Source of the DNA: Mediterraneibacter faecis JCM 15917
GTDB taxonomy: Bacteria; Bacillota; Clostridia; Lachnospirales; Lachnospiraceae
Direction: 5' to 3'
NCBI GenBank assembly: GCA_001312505.1
Contig: BBDW01000002.1
Location: forward strand, 124,001-188,000
Length of the DNA stretch: 64,000 nucleotides
Of this stretch, positions 1-10,178 are shown in pieces (the first letter of the stretch is position 1; each line of letters opens with the position of its first letter). A program made the translations under genes and the position numbers. The notes beneath the pieces are model-generated. The model had not been told where the DNA came from. It was given only the letters and a program-made list of their open reading frames with translations, and made no database searches.

Positions 1-1
1 A

Positions 2-244
2 GGAATGGAGATCACAACCGGCGGACAGCGTATTCATGATTATCATGAACTTCTTGCGAAGATGGAGAAGCGAGGTATGACAGATGAAGGCATGGAGCAG
101 TATTTAAGTGCATTTAAGCATGGAATGCCACCACACGGAGGTCTTGGAATAGGTATGGAACGTCTGACAATGAAGATGATGAACGAAGACAATGTAAGAG
201 AAACAACATTATTCCCAAGAGACTTAAGTCGTCTGGAACCATAA
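2..244 (+). CDS. aspS: Aspartate--tRNA ligase, archaeal-type, C-terminal part
   Basis: Only the last 80 or so residues are in the window; the 5' end lies upstream. The segment carries class II synthetase motif 3, seen as GLGIGMERLTM, followed by the conserved tail TLFPRDLSRLEP, and 'GGQRIHDY' just before it. This combination fits the archaeal/non-discriminating AspRS (AspS2, aspartate--tRNA(Asn/Asp) ligase) rather than the long bacterial AspRS or AsnRS. The family charges tRNA-Asp and, when non-discriminating, also mis-charges tRNA-Asn with Asp in the cytoplasm. The gatCAB genes that would repair Asp-tRNA(Asn) follow about 1.4 kb downstream, which supports that reading. Discrimination cannot be judged because the anticodon-binding domain is outside the window. 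Confidence 0.85.
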   Translation, partial: GMEITTGGQRIHDYHELLAKMEKRGMTDEGMEQYLSAFKHGMPPHGGLGIGMERLTMKMMNEDNVRETTLFPRDLSRLEP

Positions 245-386
245 GAAGAAAATACAAAAAATGGGTCAATCCCCCCCTGGATTGAACGAAAAAACTGTTG
301 GATGTGAAGGTCTGAACTGAGAAAGAGAACTGCCCACAGGATGTTGTGGTCAGAAACTTAAGGAGTAGAAATGAGGGAGGATCTTT

Positions 387-1616
387 ATGTTTAAGAAAAA
401 AGAATGTTATCTTTGCGGAGGTAAATTGATTGATGGCCGTTGCAGTTCCTGCGGGCTGGATAACACAAAGCTGGAGAAAAAGAATTACAGGCTGAATGAG
501 AGCAGCTTTGATCGCAAGAAAAAAATGACATATTCCCAGAAACGACAGAATGAGACTGGAGAGACAAAAAAACGGGAGAAAAAGCAGGATGCGGGACATC
601 TCTGTGAGAGTCATAACGGACGGAAAAGAACGCAGACAGAATATCAGCAAAAAGAGAATCCGCGGATGGAAATCCCACAGACAGCAGATGCAGCTGGGTG
701 GGCCGACGATATTTAATCCGGCAAGGAAGGTTCATGCAGGATCTTACGAGGAACAGAAAAAGGCAAGGAAAATCAGTGGAATTCTTGCGGGAATCATCGT
801 AGCAATCGTAGCATTTACAAGCATTGCAGGTTCCGTTGGTGATTTCATTTCCTCATTTGGGGGGGATGATTTTCATTCCTCAGATTATGACTGGAATGAT
901 GATGGCAGCGAAGTGGATTCTGAGTATGATCCATATATGAATACAACGAGAGAACTTTCTGAGACAGGAGCAACTTATGATTGTGTATTAGGATATGGGG
1001 GGGAGTATGAGATCGGAGCACAGATCCCGGAAGGAACTTATGAAGTGGAGCTTGTCTCAGGAGAAGGCTCCATGCAGCAGGATGATCCTGAGAATTCGAT
1101 TTATTACTATTCTTATTTTAGTGAAGATGAGTCAGATACGGATGCAGGAGATTATCTGGATGATGTGAGACTGTATACAGGAGGTCATCTGAAGATTGAT
1201 ACAGGACTGGTTGTCCAGTTTCATTCTGAGAATGCACAGACGGAACAGATGCAGCTGGAAGAAAATCCGCTGACGGAACAGGTAACATTGAAAGCCGGAA
1301 ACACTTATACGGCGGGAACAGATTTCCCGGCAGGATGGTATGATGTGACCGAGGCATCAGGAGTCGACTGGGCGGAGCTTCATTACAAGATTTATCTTGG
1401 TGATTTTTATGATAAGGAAAATGAAAATCTCAATTATGAAAATTATGGACTCTGGTTTTATGATACAGATGGATCAGAATCTTATAGAAATGCAGTTTTC
1501 CCGGAAGGAACGGAGCTGGAAGTGATGATGGGGACTTAATCTTGACGCCGTCCGGCTCAGTAAAAAACCAGAATTATGACAGTTTCTATGATATGTACCG
1601 CTACAGGTCGCAATAA
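387..1616 (+). CDS. Zinc-ribbon membrane protein with two repeated beta domains (frameshifted)
   Basis: I do not recognise a named family. The N-terminus (from ATG 387) has a four-cysteine zinc ribbon, CYLCGGK...CSSCGLD, followed by a basic, polar stretch. In another frame the coding continues with one membrane segment (about 781-840, GILAGIIVAIVAF), an Asp/Ser/Tyr-rich linker, and two copies of a Gly/Tyr-rich module (YEIGAQIPEGTYEVEL and the related YTAGTDFPAGWYDV). A third frame after about 1523 reads DGDLILTPSGS and stops at 1614-1616, which restores the pattern expected after FPEGTELEV. I infer one gene with two single-base frame breaks, one between about 650 and 720 and one near 1524. 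The run of seven G at 859-865 is probably also inflated. The topology suggests a cytoplasmic zinc ribbon and an extracellular repeat region. It sits between aspS and gatC without obvious functional linkage. Confidence 0.6.
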
Positions 1617-1691
1617 GCTGAGAAATTTATGATACTGATTTTGGAAATTGTCAGGATTAGCAAAGACAGAGTAGAAAGAAGGATGATTAAA

Positions 1692-1985
1692 TTGGCAAAT
1701 AAAATATCCGATGAAACAATCGAGTATGTAGGAATCCTTGCAAAGCTGGAACTTTCAGAGGAAGAGAAAGAAGCAGCGAAAAAAGACATGGAGCAGATGC
1801 TGGATTATATAGATACATTAAATGAACTTGATACAACAGGGATTGAACCAATGTCTCATGTATTTCCGGTACAGAATGTGTTCCGTGAAGATGTGGTGAC
1901 AAATGGCGATAACAAAGAGGCAACACTTGCGAATGCACCACTTCGTAAAGAGGACAGTTTTGAAGTGCCGAAGACAATTGGTTAA
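1692..1985 (+). CDS. gatC: Aspartyl/glutamyl-tRNA amidotransferase subunit C
   Basis: GatC is the small subunit that stabilises GatA and GatB in the amidotransferase converting Glu-tRNA(Gln) or Asp-tRNA(Asn) to the amide form. The protein starts [21 protein letters not shown] and contains the family signature [19 protein letters not shown] and VFREDV. I choose the TTG at 1692 because the strong Shine-Dalgarno AAGAAGG (1676-1682) lies about 9 bases upstream and gives 97 residues, the usual length. The ATG at 1683 or earlier starts would place the ribosome site inside or against the start. It is the first gene of gatC-gatA-gatB; gatA begins 14 bases downstream. Confidence 0.93.
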   Translation: MANKISDETIEYVGILAKLELSEEEKEAAKKDMEQMLDYIDTLNELDTTGIEPMSHVFPVQNVFREDVVTNGDNKEATLANAPLRKEDSFEVPKTIG

Positions 1986-1999
1986 GGGAGTGAGAGCAG

Positions 2000-3490
2000 A
2001 TGGATTTATTAAAACTTACAGCCCTTGAACTGGGCGAGAAGATCAAAGCAAAAGAAGTAACTGTACGAGAAGCAGTCGATGCAGTGATTGGACAGATCAA
2101 AGAAGCGGAGTCAGAGATTCATAGCTTTGTGACGATAGATGAAGAAGGTGCTTATGCACAAGCGGAGGAAATTCAGAAGAAAATAGATGTGGGCGAACTG
2201 ACAGGTCCACTTGCAGGAGTTCCGGTTGCAATAAAAGATAATATGTGTATCGAGGGACAGCTTACCACATGTAGTTCAAAGATTCTTTCCAACTTCAAAC
2301 CGACCTATACGGCAGAGGCAGTTGAGAACCTCAGAAAAGCAGGAGCGGTTATCATTGGTAAGACAAACATGGATGAATTTGCCATGGGAAGTACAACAGA
2401 GACGTCTTATTACGGACCGACACGCAATCCGCACAACACAGCGCATGTTCCGGGAGGTTCTTCCGGTGGTTCCTGTGCGGCAGTGGCAGCATCCGAATGT
2501 TATTATGCACTTGGATCTGATACCGGCGGATCCATTCGTCAGCCGAGTTCTTTCTGTGGAGTTGTCGGACTAAAACCAACTTATGGAACCGTTTCCCGAT
2601 ATGGACTTATCGCATATGGATCTTCTTTAGATCAGATTGGACCGGTAGCGAAAGATGTATCGGATTGTGCGGCAATTCTTGAAACAATTGCATCCCATGA
2701 TCCGAAGGACAGCACTTCCATGGATCGTGATGATTGTGATTTCACAGAAGCACTTGTCGATGATGTGAAAGGACTCCGTATTGGAATCCCAAGAGACTAT
2801 ATGGGAGAAGGTCTGGATCCTGAAGTAAATGATGCTGTGATGAAGGCAGCAAAAGTACTCGAAGAAAAGGGTGCGATTGTTGAGGCGTTTGATCTGCGAC
2901 TTGTAAAATATGCAATCCCTGCTTATTATACGATCGCAGATGCAGAGGCAAGTTCTAACCTGGAACGTTTTGATGGTGTGAAATATGGTTATCGTACGAA
3001 AGATTACGATGGACTTCATAACATGTACAAGAAAACACGTTCAGAAGGATTTGGCCCTGAAGTAAAGAGAAGAATCATGCTTGGATCTTTTGTCTTAAGT
3101 TCAGGATATTATGATGCTTACTATCTGAAGGCACTTAGAACAAAAGCTTTAATCAAGAAAGAGTTTGACCGTGCATTCCGTAATTATGACATCATTCTCG
3201 GACCGGCAGCACCGACAACTGCTCCGGAGCTTGGAAAGAGCTTAAGTGATCCGATGAAGATGTATTTGGGAGATATTTATACAATCTCAGTCAATCTTGC
3301 AGGTCTTCCGGGAATGAGCGTTCCGGTTGGAAAAGACAGCAAAGGACTTCCAATCGGTATGCAGCTGATTGGAAATGTATTTGAAGAAAAAACTTTGATC
3401 CGTGCAGCATATACCTATGAGTGTGCGACAAAGAAGATGCATGAAACACCGGCAAATGTCGGTCTTATGTCAGAAAAGGAGGTGCGTTAA
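2000..3490 (+). CDS. gatA: Aspartyl/glutamyl-tRNA amidotransferase subunit A
   Basis: GatA is the glutaminase subunit that frees ammonia from glutamine for tRNA-dependent amidation. The amidase-signature fold is complete over 496 residues. The catalytic Ser-cis-Ser-Lys triad is visible as Lys79 (PVAIKDN), Ser154 (GGSSGGS) and Ser178 ([11 protein letters not shown]), the numbering known for Staphylococcus GatA. The start ATG is preceded by GGGAGTGAGAG. It follows gatC closely, and its own 3' end carries the AAAGGAGGT ribosome site for gatB, so the pair is translationally close. No defects are visible. Confidence 0.97.
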   Translation: MDLLKLTALELGEKIKAKEVTVREAVDAVIGQIKEAESEIHSFVTIDEEGAYAQAEEIQKKIDVGELTGPLAGVPVAIKDNMCIEGQLTTCSSKILSNFKPTYTAEAVENLRKAGAVIIGKTNMDEFAMGSTTETSYYGPTRNPHNTAHVPGGSSGGSCAAVAASECYYALGSDTGGSIRQPSSFCGVVGLKPTYGTVSRYGLIAYGSSLDQIGPVAKDVSDCAAILETIASHDPKDSTSMDRDDCDFTEALVDDVKGLRIGIPRDYMGEGLDPEVNDAVMKAAKVLEEKGAIVEAFDLRLVKYAIPAYYTIADAEASSNLERFDGVKYGYRTKDYDGLHNMYKKTRSEGFGPEVKRRIMLGSFVLSSGYYDAYYLKALRTKALIKKEFDRAFRNYDIILGPAAPTTAPELGKSLSDPMKMYLGDIYTISVNLAGLPGMSVPVGKDSKGLPIGMQLIGNVFEEKTLIRAAYTYECATKKMHETPANVGLMSEKEVR

Positions 3491-3492
3491 CA

Positions 3493-4926
3493 ATGGCAAA
3501 GCAGTATGAAACAGTCATTGGACTGGAAGTGCATATTGAGCTGGCTACAAAGACAAAGATCTTCTGTGGATGCAGCACAGAATTCGGTGGCGCACCGAAT
3601 ACACATACTTGTCCGGTATGTACCGGTATGCCGGGATCGCTTCCGGTGTTGAATAAACAAGTCGTAGAATATGCTATGGCAATTGGTCTTGCAACAAACT
3701 GTAAGATTACACAGGTATGCAAATTTGACCGTAAAAATTATTTCTACCCGGATAACCCGCAGAACTATCAGATTTCCCAGCTGTATCTCCCGATTGCCAG
3801 AGATGGATATGTAGAGATCGAGAGTGGTTCGGGAAAGAAGAAAGTAAGAATCCACGAGATGCATATGGAAGAAGATGCAGGTAAGCTGGTTCATGATGAG
3901 TGGATGATACTTCACTTGTCGATTATAACCGAAGCGGTGTGCCACTTGTAGAGATCGTATCTGAACCGGATATGCGTTCCGCGGAGGAAGTTATTGCTTA
4001 TCTTGAAAAATTGCGTATGATCGTGCAGTATTTAGGAGCATCTGATTGTAAGCTTCAGGAAGGTTCTATGCGTGCAGATGTCAACCTGTCTGTCCGTGAA
4101 GTCGGATCCGATCAGTTTGGTACAAGAACAGAGATGAAGAACCTGAACTCATTTAAGGCAATCGCACATGCAATTGAAGGCGAGCGTCAGAGACAGATTG
4201 AGTTGATCGAAGAAGGAAAACAGGTTGTACAGGAGACAAGACGCTGGGATGACAACAAAGAGCATTCTTATGCAATGCGTTCCAAAGAGGATGCACAGGA
4301 TTATCGTTATTTCCCGGAACCAGACCTTGTTCCGATCGTGATCAGTGATGAATGGATCGAGAAAATCAAATCTCAGCAGCCGGAACTTCGTACGGAGAAG
4401 CTGGAGCGTTACAAGGAACAGTTTGATATTCCGCAGTATGACGCAGAGATCATCACAGGTTCTAAGAAAATGGCCGATCTTTTTGAGGCAACAACAGCAA
4501 TCTGTGAGAAACCGAAGAAAGTTGCAAACTGGCTGATCGGAGAGACCTTCCGTCTGATGAAAGACAATGGAATGGAGCCGGAAGATTTAACATTCTCTCC
4601 GGAGAACCTGGCAAAATTAATTGATCTTGCGGAGGCAGGAACCATTAACAGTTCTGTGGCAAAAGATGTATTCAAGCAGATTTTCCAGGAGGATATAGAT
4701 CCTGAGAAATATGTCGAAGAACACGGGCTTAAGATGGTGAATGATGAAGGTGCACTCCGTGAGACAGCTGCCAAAGTGATCGCAGACAACCCACAGGCAG
4801 TCGCAGACTTCAAAGGCGGTAAAGAGAAAGCAATCGGAGCACTGCTTGGACAGACAATGCGCGCCATGAAGGGGGAAAGCAAACCCAGGAATGGTGAATC
4901 AGGTGCTGCGGGAGTTGTTAAAATAA
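3493..4926 (+). CDS. gatB: Aspartyl/glutamyl-tRNA amidotransferase subunit B (two frameshifts in the sequence)
   Basis: GatB binds the mischarged tRNA and activates its carboxylate. The N-terminal part reads [12 protein letters not shown] and contains the zinc site CGCSTEFG...CPVC. The frame breaks at about 3901, where GAGTGGATGAT should read GAGTGGGATGAT to give [16 protein letters not shown]. The continuing frame carries the kinase-like core and helical/YqeY tail. A second break at the five-G run 4871-4875 destroys the C-terminus; removing one G gives [12 protein letters not shown] and a natural stop at 4924-4926. Both lesions are one-base changes in G runs of an essential gene, so I read them as sequence errors. 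The start lies 2 bases after the gatA stop. Confidence 0.9.
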
Positions 4927-5005
4927 AATTTGATTTGCCTGTTAGGATTCCTGTAAATGGAACAGATACATTTATTGACCTAATATTGAAATTAAGATTG
5001 ATATA

Positions 5006-5034
5006 TTGACAGCCTGGAAAATGTCTGCTATATT
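5006..5034 (+). promoter_or_regulatory. Sigma-A promoter upstream of dnaJ-like gene
   Basis: TTGACA at 5006-5011 and TATATT at 5029-5034 are separated by exactly 17 bases, close to the sigma-A consensus. The predicted start is about 65 bases before the DnaJ-like gene at 5108. No CIRCE-type inverted repeat is visible, so heat-shock HrcA control is not indicated. Confidence 0.8.
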
Positions 5035-5107
5035 ACAAGTAGAACACAGAGAAATAATAAACTATATATGTTCAAAACAATAAGAGATTCGGAAGGATGT
5101 GGAAAGA

Positions 5108-6148
5108 ATGAAACGAGATTATTATGAAGTGCTTGGGCTGTCAAAGGGCGCAGAGGATAAAGAAATAAAGAGAGCATATCGTAAGCTGGCGAAGAAGTAT
5201 CATCCGGACACGAATCCTGGGGATAAAGAAGCGGAGAAGAAATTCAAAGAAGTGACGGAGGCGTACTCTGTACTGAGTGATCCGGAGAAGAAGAAACTGT
5301 ATGACCAGTTCGGTCATGCTGCATTTGATCAGAGCGGTGCTGCAGGTTCCGGATACGGAAATGCCGGTACAGGTGGCTTTGGAGGATTCGGCGGAAACGG
5401 CGGATTCAAAGGCGGTACTTACCGTAGTTATGGTGGACCGGGAAGTGGATATCAGGAGTATCATTTCGAAGGTGGCGACATGGATGATATGTTTGATGAC
5501 ATTTTCGGAAATATGTTCCATGGAGGAAGTGCTTCAGGTCGCAGCAGAAGGACATCAGGATTTACCGGAGGATTTGGAGGTGAAAGCTTTAGATCAAAAG
5601 GTTCTGATATCAAGGCAGGTATCACTGTAGGATTTGATGAGGCTGCATTTGGTGGAGATAAGGTTATTACACTGAGTAATCCGGAAAATCCGGGACAACC
5701 GGGACAGTCACTGAAGGTTCATATTCCGGCAGGTATTGATAACGGAAAGTCAATCCGTTTAAGAGGAAAGGGAATGCCGGGAACCGGTGGTGGTGAAGCC
5801 GGAGATCTTCTGTTGAAAGTAACAGTTGCTCCGAAACCTGGATATGAGCGGAAAGGTATGGATGTGTATACAACCGTATCTGTTCCGTATACAACAGCTG
5901 TGTTCGGAGGTGAAGCATTGGTCCATACACTGTATGGAGATGTTATGTGTAAGATTAAAGAGGGAACACAATCGGGTTCCAAGATTCGTCTGAGAGGTAA
6001 GGGAATTGTTTCGATGAAAGATTCATCCGTTCACGGAGACCAGTATGTGACGATTCAGATTGAAGTGCCAAGAAACTTAAGTTTGCAGGCAAGACAGAAA
6101 TTAAAAGAGTTTGAAGAAATCTGTCAGGGGAGTTCAAGAACAGCATAA
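5108..6148 (+). CDS. DnaJ-type co-chaperone without zinc finger
   Basis: This is a J-domain co-chaperone that stimulates DnaK ATPase and delivers substrates in the cytoplasm. The J domain spans residues 1-70 with the HPD motif at 32-34 ([10 protein letters not shown]). A Gly/Phe-rich linker (about 75-150) follows, then two C-terminal peptide-binding beta domains ([26 protein letters not shown]). The CxxCxGxG zinc repeats of canonical DnaJ are absent, so it is a class B/CbpA-like protein. I start at ATG 5108 ([10 protein letters not shown]); the GTG at 5099 is only two bases from GGAAGG and gives a non-conserved extension. The gene is alone, with its own promoter and a terminator immediately downstream. 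Confidence 0.9.
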   Translation: MKRDYYEVLGLSKGAEDKEIKRAYRKLAKKYHPDTNPGDKEAEKKFKEVTEAYSVLSDPEKKKLYDQFGHAAFDQSGAAGSGYGNAGTGGFGGFGGNGGFKGGTYRSYGGPGSGYQEYHFEGGDMDDMFDDIFGNMFHGGSASGRSRRTSGFTGGFGGESFRSKGSDIKAGITVGFDEAAFGGDKVITLSNPENPGQPGQSLKVHIPAGIDNGKSIRLRGKGMPGTGGGEAGDLLLKVTVAPKPGYERKGMDVYTTVSVPYTTAVFGGEALVHTLYGDVMCKIKEGTQSGSKIRLRGKGIVSMKDSSVHGDQYVTIQIEVPRNLSLQARQKLKEFEEICQGSSRTA

Positions 6149-6155
6149 ATAAATG

Positions 6156-6206
6156 AAAAGACCAGAGGCTTGTTTTACAAATTGAAACAAGAACCTCTGG
6201 TCTTTT
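6156..6206. terminator. Bidirectional rho-independent terminator
   Basis: The arms AAAAGACCAGAGG and CCTCTGGTCTTTT form a perfect 13-bp stem with an additional inner TTGTTT/AAACAA pairing, flanked by A-rich and T-rich sides. It lies between the convergent dnaJ-like gene and the methyltransferase and can serve both strands. Confidence 0.9.
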
Positions 6207-6240
6207 CTGCTGTTTAGAATATTGCTGTAGCTGTTTAGAA

Positions 6241-6258
6241 GTTACTGTGAGCAGTAAC
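6241..6258. repeat. Short palindrome of the GTTACTG family
   Basis: GTTACTGTGAGCAGTAAC is a 7-bp perfect inverted repeat with a 4-base loop. It matches the ends of the mobile palindromic elements found at 20184, 29051, 29284 and 32051. The flanks (GTTTAGAA and GTTTTGCA) agree at only 6 of 8 positions, so a target duplication is not certain here. Confidence 0.5.
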
Positions 6259-6336
6259 GTTTTGCACAGGTACAATTTATAGCCACTGACTCAGAAATTT
6301 GAAGCCAGTAACAAACGAATTATAATTGGGATTCTG

Positions 6337-7198
6337 CTAGTCACGTTCCCAACGACCGGAAGCACCACATGGAAGAACCAATCCTGAATCTGTAACAGGA
6401 AGTCCGATCTCCTGAGAATCTACATGTCCGTTCCAAGGTTTTAATTCAGTTGAGATCATGTAGGTAAGTACGGCAGGAGCAAGTCCTGTTGTATAAGAAT
6501 TCACAAGGAAGAACAGTGCATCCTTGGAAAGAATCTTTGTACAAAGCTTGATGAGTGGATGGATCATATCTTCAATCTTCCAGATCTCGCCTTTTGGTCC
6601 ACGCCCATATGACGGCGGATCCATAATGATTGCATCATAAGTGTTGCCACGGCGGATCTCGCGTTCAACGAACTTCACACAGTCATCGACAAGCCAGCGG
6701 ATCGGTGCATCTCCCAGACCGGAAGAAACCGCATTCTCCTTTGCCCATGTCACCATACCCTTAGATGCATCTACATGAGTAACCTGCGCTCCGGCAGCTG
6801 CCGCTGCAAGTGTAGCACCTCCGGTATAAGCAAAAAGGTTCAGCACCTTGACCGGACGTCCAGCATTCTTAATCTTCTCAGAGAACCAGTCCCAGTTAGT
6901 TGCCTGCTCTGGGAAGAGTCCTGTGTGCTTGAAACTAAATGGTTTTAAATTAAATGTGAGAGAACCGTAATGGATCTGCCACTGCTGTGGGAGACTAAAA
7001 AACTCCCATTCACCGCCACCCTTTTTGCTACGGTGATAATGTCCGTTCATCTCTTTCCAACCGCGGTTCTTCTTAGGAGTATCCCAGATGACCTGCGGGT
7101 CCGGACGGACAAGAAGATAATTTCCCCCAACGCTCAAGCTTTTCGCCACCTGAGCAGTCAAGAATTTCGTAATCTTTCCAATTATCTGCAATCCACAT
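6337..7198 (-). CDS. Class I SAM-dependent methyltransferase, RlmI/RlmK-like (frameshifted near start)
   Basis: The product resembles the COG1092 23S rRNA cytosine/guanine methyltransferases and would modify RNA in the cytoplasm using S-adenosylmethionine. Motif I is seen as VLNLFAYTGGATLAAAAAG and the catalytic-region motif as IIMDPPSYGRG; the C-terminus ends LPCGASGRWERD. The apparent TTG start at 7191 is not the true one. The ATG at 7198 (MWIADNWKDYE) has an AGAAAGGAT site and gives the usual N-terminus. It is separated from the body by one extra base in the C5 run at 7124-7128 (RWG then NYLLVRPDPQ). I therefore annotate one gene with a probable sequence error. The exact rRNA target is unknown. 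Confidence 0.82.
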
Positions 7199-7490
7199 GA
7201 ATTAGTTAATCCTTTCTAAAAAAATACTTGTAATCATTCAGAGACAATCTCAAAAAACGATACATTTTGAAATTGTTTCGTTTTATATCGTCTATAACAT
7301 TTCTATTATAATCGAAAGCCCTATGGTAATGCAATGAAAATTTTCAGATTCAGAAATCAAGTGTTGCCAGCCGGTATTGTTCACACGATGTGTGAACAGC
7401 ATTCTTATAACGGGACTGGTTAAAATGCACTATAAACCTACTAAACACATAGGAATATAAAAACAAAACGCCGAAAACATATAAAACCTA
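7199..7490. other. Intergenic region between divergent methyltransferase and metN
   Basis: AT-rich spacer with no gene. It holds a perfect 9-bp inverted repeat TGTTCACAC-GAT-GTGTGAACA at 7378-7398, whose arms match the inner part of the GTTACTGTTCAC element family but lack the outer GTTAC ends and a target duplication. No SAM-riboswitch or T-box pattern was recognised upstream of metN. Confidence 0.5.
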
Positions 7491-7520
7491 TTGACGTAGT
7501 AGGTTAATAAGGTGTATCAT
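7491..7520 (+). promoter_or_regulatory. Probable promoter of the metNIQ operon
   Basis: TTGACG (7491-7496) and TATCAT (7515-7520) are 18 bases apart and lie about 65 bases before the metN ATG at 7587. The neighbouring arms CCTACTA and TAGTAGG (about 7436-7503) make an imperfect inverted repeat over the -35 region that could be an operator. Confidence 0.5.
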
Positions 7521-7586
7521 ACGCCTATCGAATCTGAGATGCGAAAAGTAACAACGTTACATCAAATGATAGATGGAGTGATAGGT

Positions 7587-8611
7587 ATGATAAAAGTAGA
7601 ACATGCAAACAAAACATTTTCCGGGAAATACGGTACAGTACATGCGCTGCAGGATGTCAGCATTCATGTAGAGAAAGGTGACATCTACGGAATTATCGGA
7701 TTTTCCGGAGCAGGTAAATCAACTTTGATCCGGTTGGTAAATGGATTAGAGACACCGGATACGGGAAATGTTATAGTCCAGGGAGAAAATCTTGGGAATC
7801 TGAAAAAAACGCAGCTTCGCAAGCTTAGAAGAAAAATCGGAATGGTTTTTCAGCAATTTAATCTTCTTGAATCAAAAACAGTGTATCACAACATTGCATT
7901 GCCATTGATTCTTGAAAAGGCACCAAAGGAAGAGATTGATAAGAAAGTAAAAGAAGTACTCCGGTTTGTAGAACTGGAAGATAAGAAAGATGTTTATGTA
8001 AGCCAGCTTTCGGGAGGACAGAAACAGAGAGTGGGAATCGCAAGGGCACTGACAACAACACCGGACATCCTGCTCTGTGACGAGGCAACAAGTGCACTGG
8101 ATCCACAAACTACAGAATCCATTCTGAAACTGCTTAAGAAGATCAACCGGGAGATGGGAGTTACAATCCTTCTGATCACACATCAGATGCAGGTTGTTCA
8201 GATGATCTGTAATAAAGTAGCAGTTATGGAGAACGGACAAGTAGTGGAGGCCGGAAGTGTGCTTGATGTATTCGGAAAGCCACAGGCACCTGTTACAAGA
8301 AGATTCGTTCAGACTGTAGTAAATGATCAGATTCCGGAAAGCATTCTAAGTCTTGTGAAAGAACAGAAAGAACATTTCTGGGTAGAGAGGCTTAAGTTTA
8401 TCGGAAGTAGTGTAAAACGACCTGTGATTTCAGATATCTGTCATGTGGATGGAATTGTAGTAAATATTTTGGGAGCGACGTGCAGGAATTGCAGGAGAAT
8501 GTAATGTGTGTGTTCATTTTGCAGCTGATTGGAACGGAAGAGAAAATATTAGAAGCTGAGAAACAGATTGATGAGAATGGAGTAATCAGAGAAAGAGTGG
8601 AGGCGATTTAA
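7587..8611 (+). CDS. metN: Methionine ABC transporter ATP-binding protein (frameshift near 3' end)
   Basis: MetN energises uptake of methionine at the cytoplasmic face of the membrane. Walker A is GFSGAGKST, the Q-loop FQQFNLL, the signature LSGGQKQR and Walker B ILLCDEATSALD. The C-terminal NIL/ACT regulatory domain begins around residue 265 and is interrupted at about 8476. Restoring one G (GCGGACGTG in place of GCGACGTG) gives DVQELQENVMCVFILQL and ends with TAA at 8609-8611, overlapping the metI ATG. I use ATG 7587 (MIKVEHANKTF); the upstream in-frame codons are not conserved. It forms an operon with metI, metQ and an amidohydrolase. Confidence 0.9.
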
Positions 8612-9282
8612 TGGAACAAGAGTATTTTGGAGTATCACTGGAAAAGTTACTGACCAGTGGTGGACAGACCTTATATATGGTTGCATGGTCACTGATTATT
8701 GGAACAATCATAGGAATTATTTTGGCACTGATCCTTGTGCTTTGCCGTAAGGGAGGACTGATAGAGAATCTGATCCTTTACAATATTGTAAGTATCTATA
8801 TTAATATAGTAAGAAGTATTCCATTTGTGATCTTACTGGTAGCGATCATGCCACTGACAAGGGCAATTGTTGGAACGACCATCGGAAGTACAGCATCACT
8901 TGTTCCGCTTGTTATTTATATCAGTCCATATCTTGCACGCTTGATGGAAAATAGCTTACTGGAGATTAATCCGGGTATTCTGGAAGCGGCTGAAGCAATG
9001 GGGGGGGCATCTACCTGGCAGACGATTCGGTATTTTCTGCTTCCGGAAACACTTGGATCTATCGTACTCGCATTGACAACAGGTACGATCGGGCTGCTTG
9101 GAGCATCAGCAATGGCTGGGTATGTAGGCGGAGGAGGTGTCGGAGACCTGGCACTGACTTATGGATATCAGAGGATGAATACACCATTGATGATTTTTAC
9201 TGTAGTTGTACTGGTCGTATTTGTACAGATCCTTCAGCTTGCAGGAAATACAATTTCAAGAAAACTCAGACAACATAGATAA
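8611..9282 (+). CDS. metI: Methionine ABC transporter permease
   Basis: MetI is the membrane subunit of the MetNIQ importer, here 223 residues with about five membrane segments. The EAA-loop that contacts MetN is visible as EAAEAMGGASTWQTIRYFLLP. The family has a single Gly (AMGAS), so the eight-G run at 9000-9007 probably carries three extra bases. The start ATG overlaps the restored metN stop (TAATG), indicating translational coupling. Confidence 0.93.
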   Translation: MEQEYFGVSLEKLLTSGGQTLYMVAWSLIIGTIIGIILALILVLCRKGGLIENLILYNIVSIYINIVRSIPFVILLVAIMPLTRAIVGTTIGSTASLVPLVIYISPYLARLMENSLLEINPGILEAAEAMGGASTWQTIRYFLLPETLGSIVLALTTGTIGLLGASAMAGYVGGGGVGDLALTYGYQRMNTPLMIFTVVVLVVFVQILQLAGNTISRKLRQHR

Positions 9283-9313
9283 TTGATTAAGAAAGAACGA
9301 GGAGAATTATATT

Positions 9314-10163
9314 ATGAAAATCAAGAAAATTATTGCAGGATTATTAGTAGCGACAACAGCATTCAGCCTGGCGGCATGCGGAAATTCAGGTTCAGGAGAT
9401 ACGAAGAAAAGTGACGCGGATACATCAGAGAAAAAGGAAATCGTCTATGGAAAATCCCAGGGACCATATACAGAACTTTTCGAAGATGCAATTGTTCCAA
9501 TTCTTGAGAAAGAAGGATATACCTTAAAAGCTGTTGACCTTTCAGATCTTCAGACAGCAGATGTTGCACTGAATGATGGGGGATGTAGATGTCAATGTAG
9601 AACAGCATACAGCATACATGGACAATTTCAATAAAAGCTACAATGCAGATCTGGTTGCAATCAGTCCGATTCCAACTGTTCCGGCAGGAGTTTATTCAGA
9701 AAAATACGATTCTGTAGATGAAATCCCGGATGGTGCGAAGGTTGCAGTCCCAAATGATGCGTCCAACACAGCACGCTGCTATCTGATGCTTCAGAAAATC
9801 GGCTGGATCAAGCTTGACGAGAATGCTGATCCATCCACAGTTACACAGGATGATATTGTAGAGAACCCACATAATATTGAATTTACAGAAATGAACAGCA
9901 TGACAATTCCGGCAGCAGAATCTGATTTTGATTATATTGCAATCACAGGAAGTGTCGTATATAATGCAGGCATTGATGCTTCTACAGCATTGGCCAATGA
10001 AGATATTTCAGATTATCTTGTACTTCAGGTTGTTGTAAAAGAAGAGAACAAAGATGCAGATTGGGCACAGGCAATCGTGGACGCATACCACTCAGATGAA
10101 TTCAAACAGTATATGAAAGAAAACAATGATGGATTATGGTGGATCCCGGAGGAGCTTCAATAA
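9314..10163 (+). CDS. metQ: MetQ/NlpA-family methionine-binding lipoprotein (frameshifted)
   Basis: This lipoprotein captures methionine outside the membrane for MetNI. It has a lipoprotein signal with lipobox LAAC (Cys21), then the NlpA-fold core starting IVYGKSQGPYTELF. The frame breaks in the five-G run 9578-9582. Removing one G joins VALNDGDVDVNVEQHTAYMDNF, the conserved ligand-binding segment. The second part continues SPIPTVPAGVYSEKY to GLWWIPEELQ. Ribosome site AACGAGGAG precedes the ATG. It is third in the metNIQ operon. Confidence 0.92.
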
Positions 10164-10178
10164 TTAAGAAAGGCAGTG

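Noticed and set aside
3493..5009. gatB as two overlapping genes
   Set aside because: Both parts align to one GatB and a single added or removed G joins them; no ribosome site precedes the second part.
7199..7586. SAM riboswitch or T-box controlling metNIQ
   Set aside because: None of the conserved stems or box sequences could be recognised.
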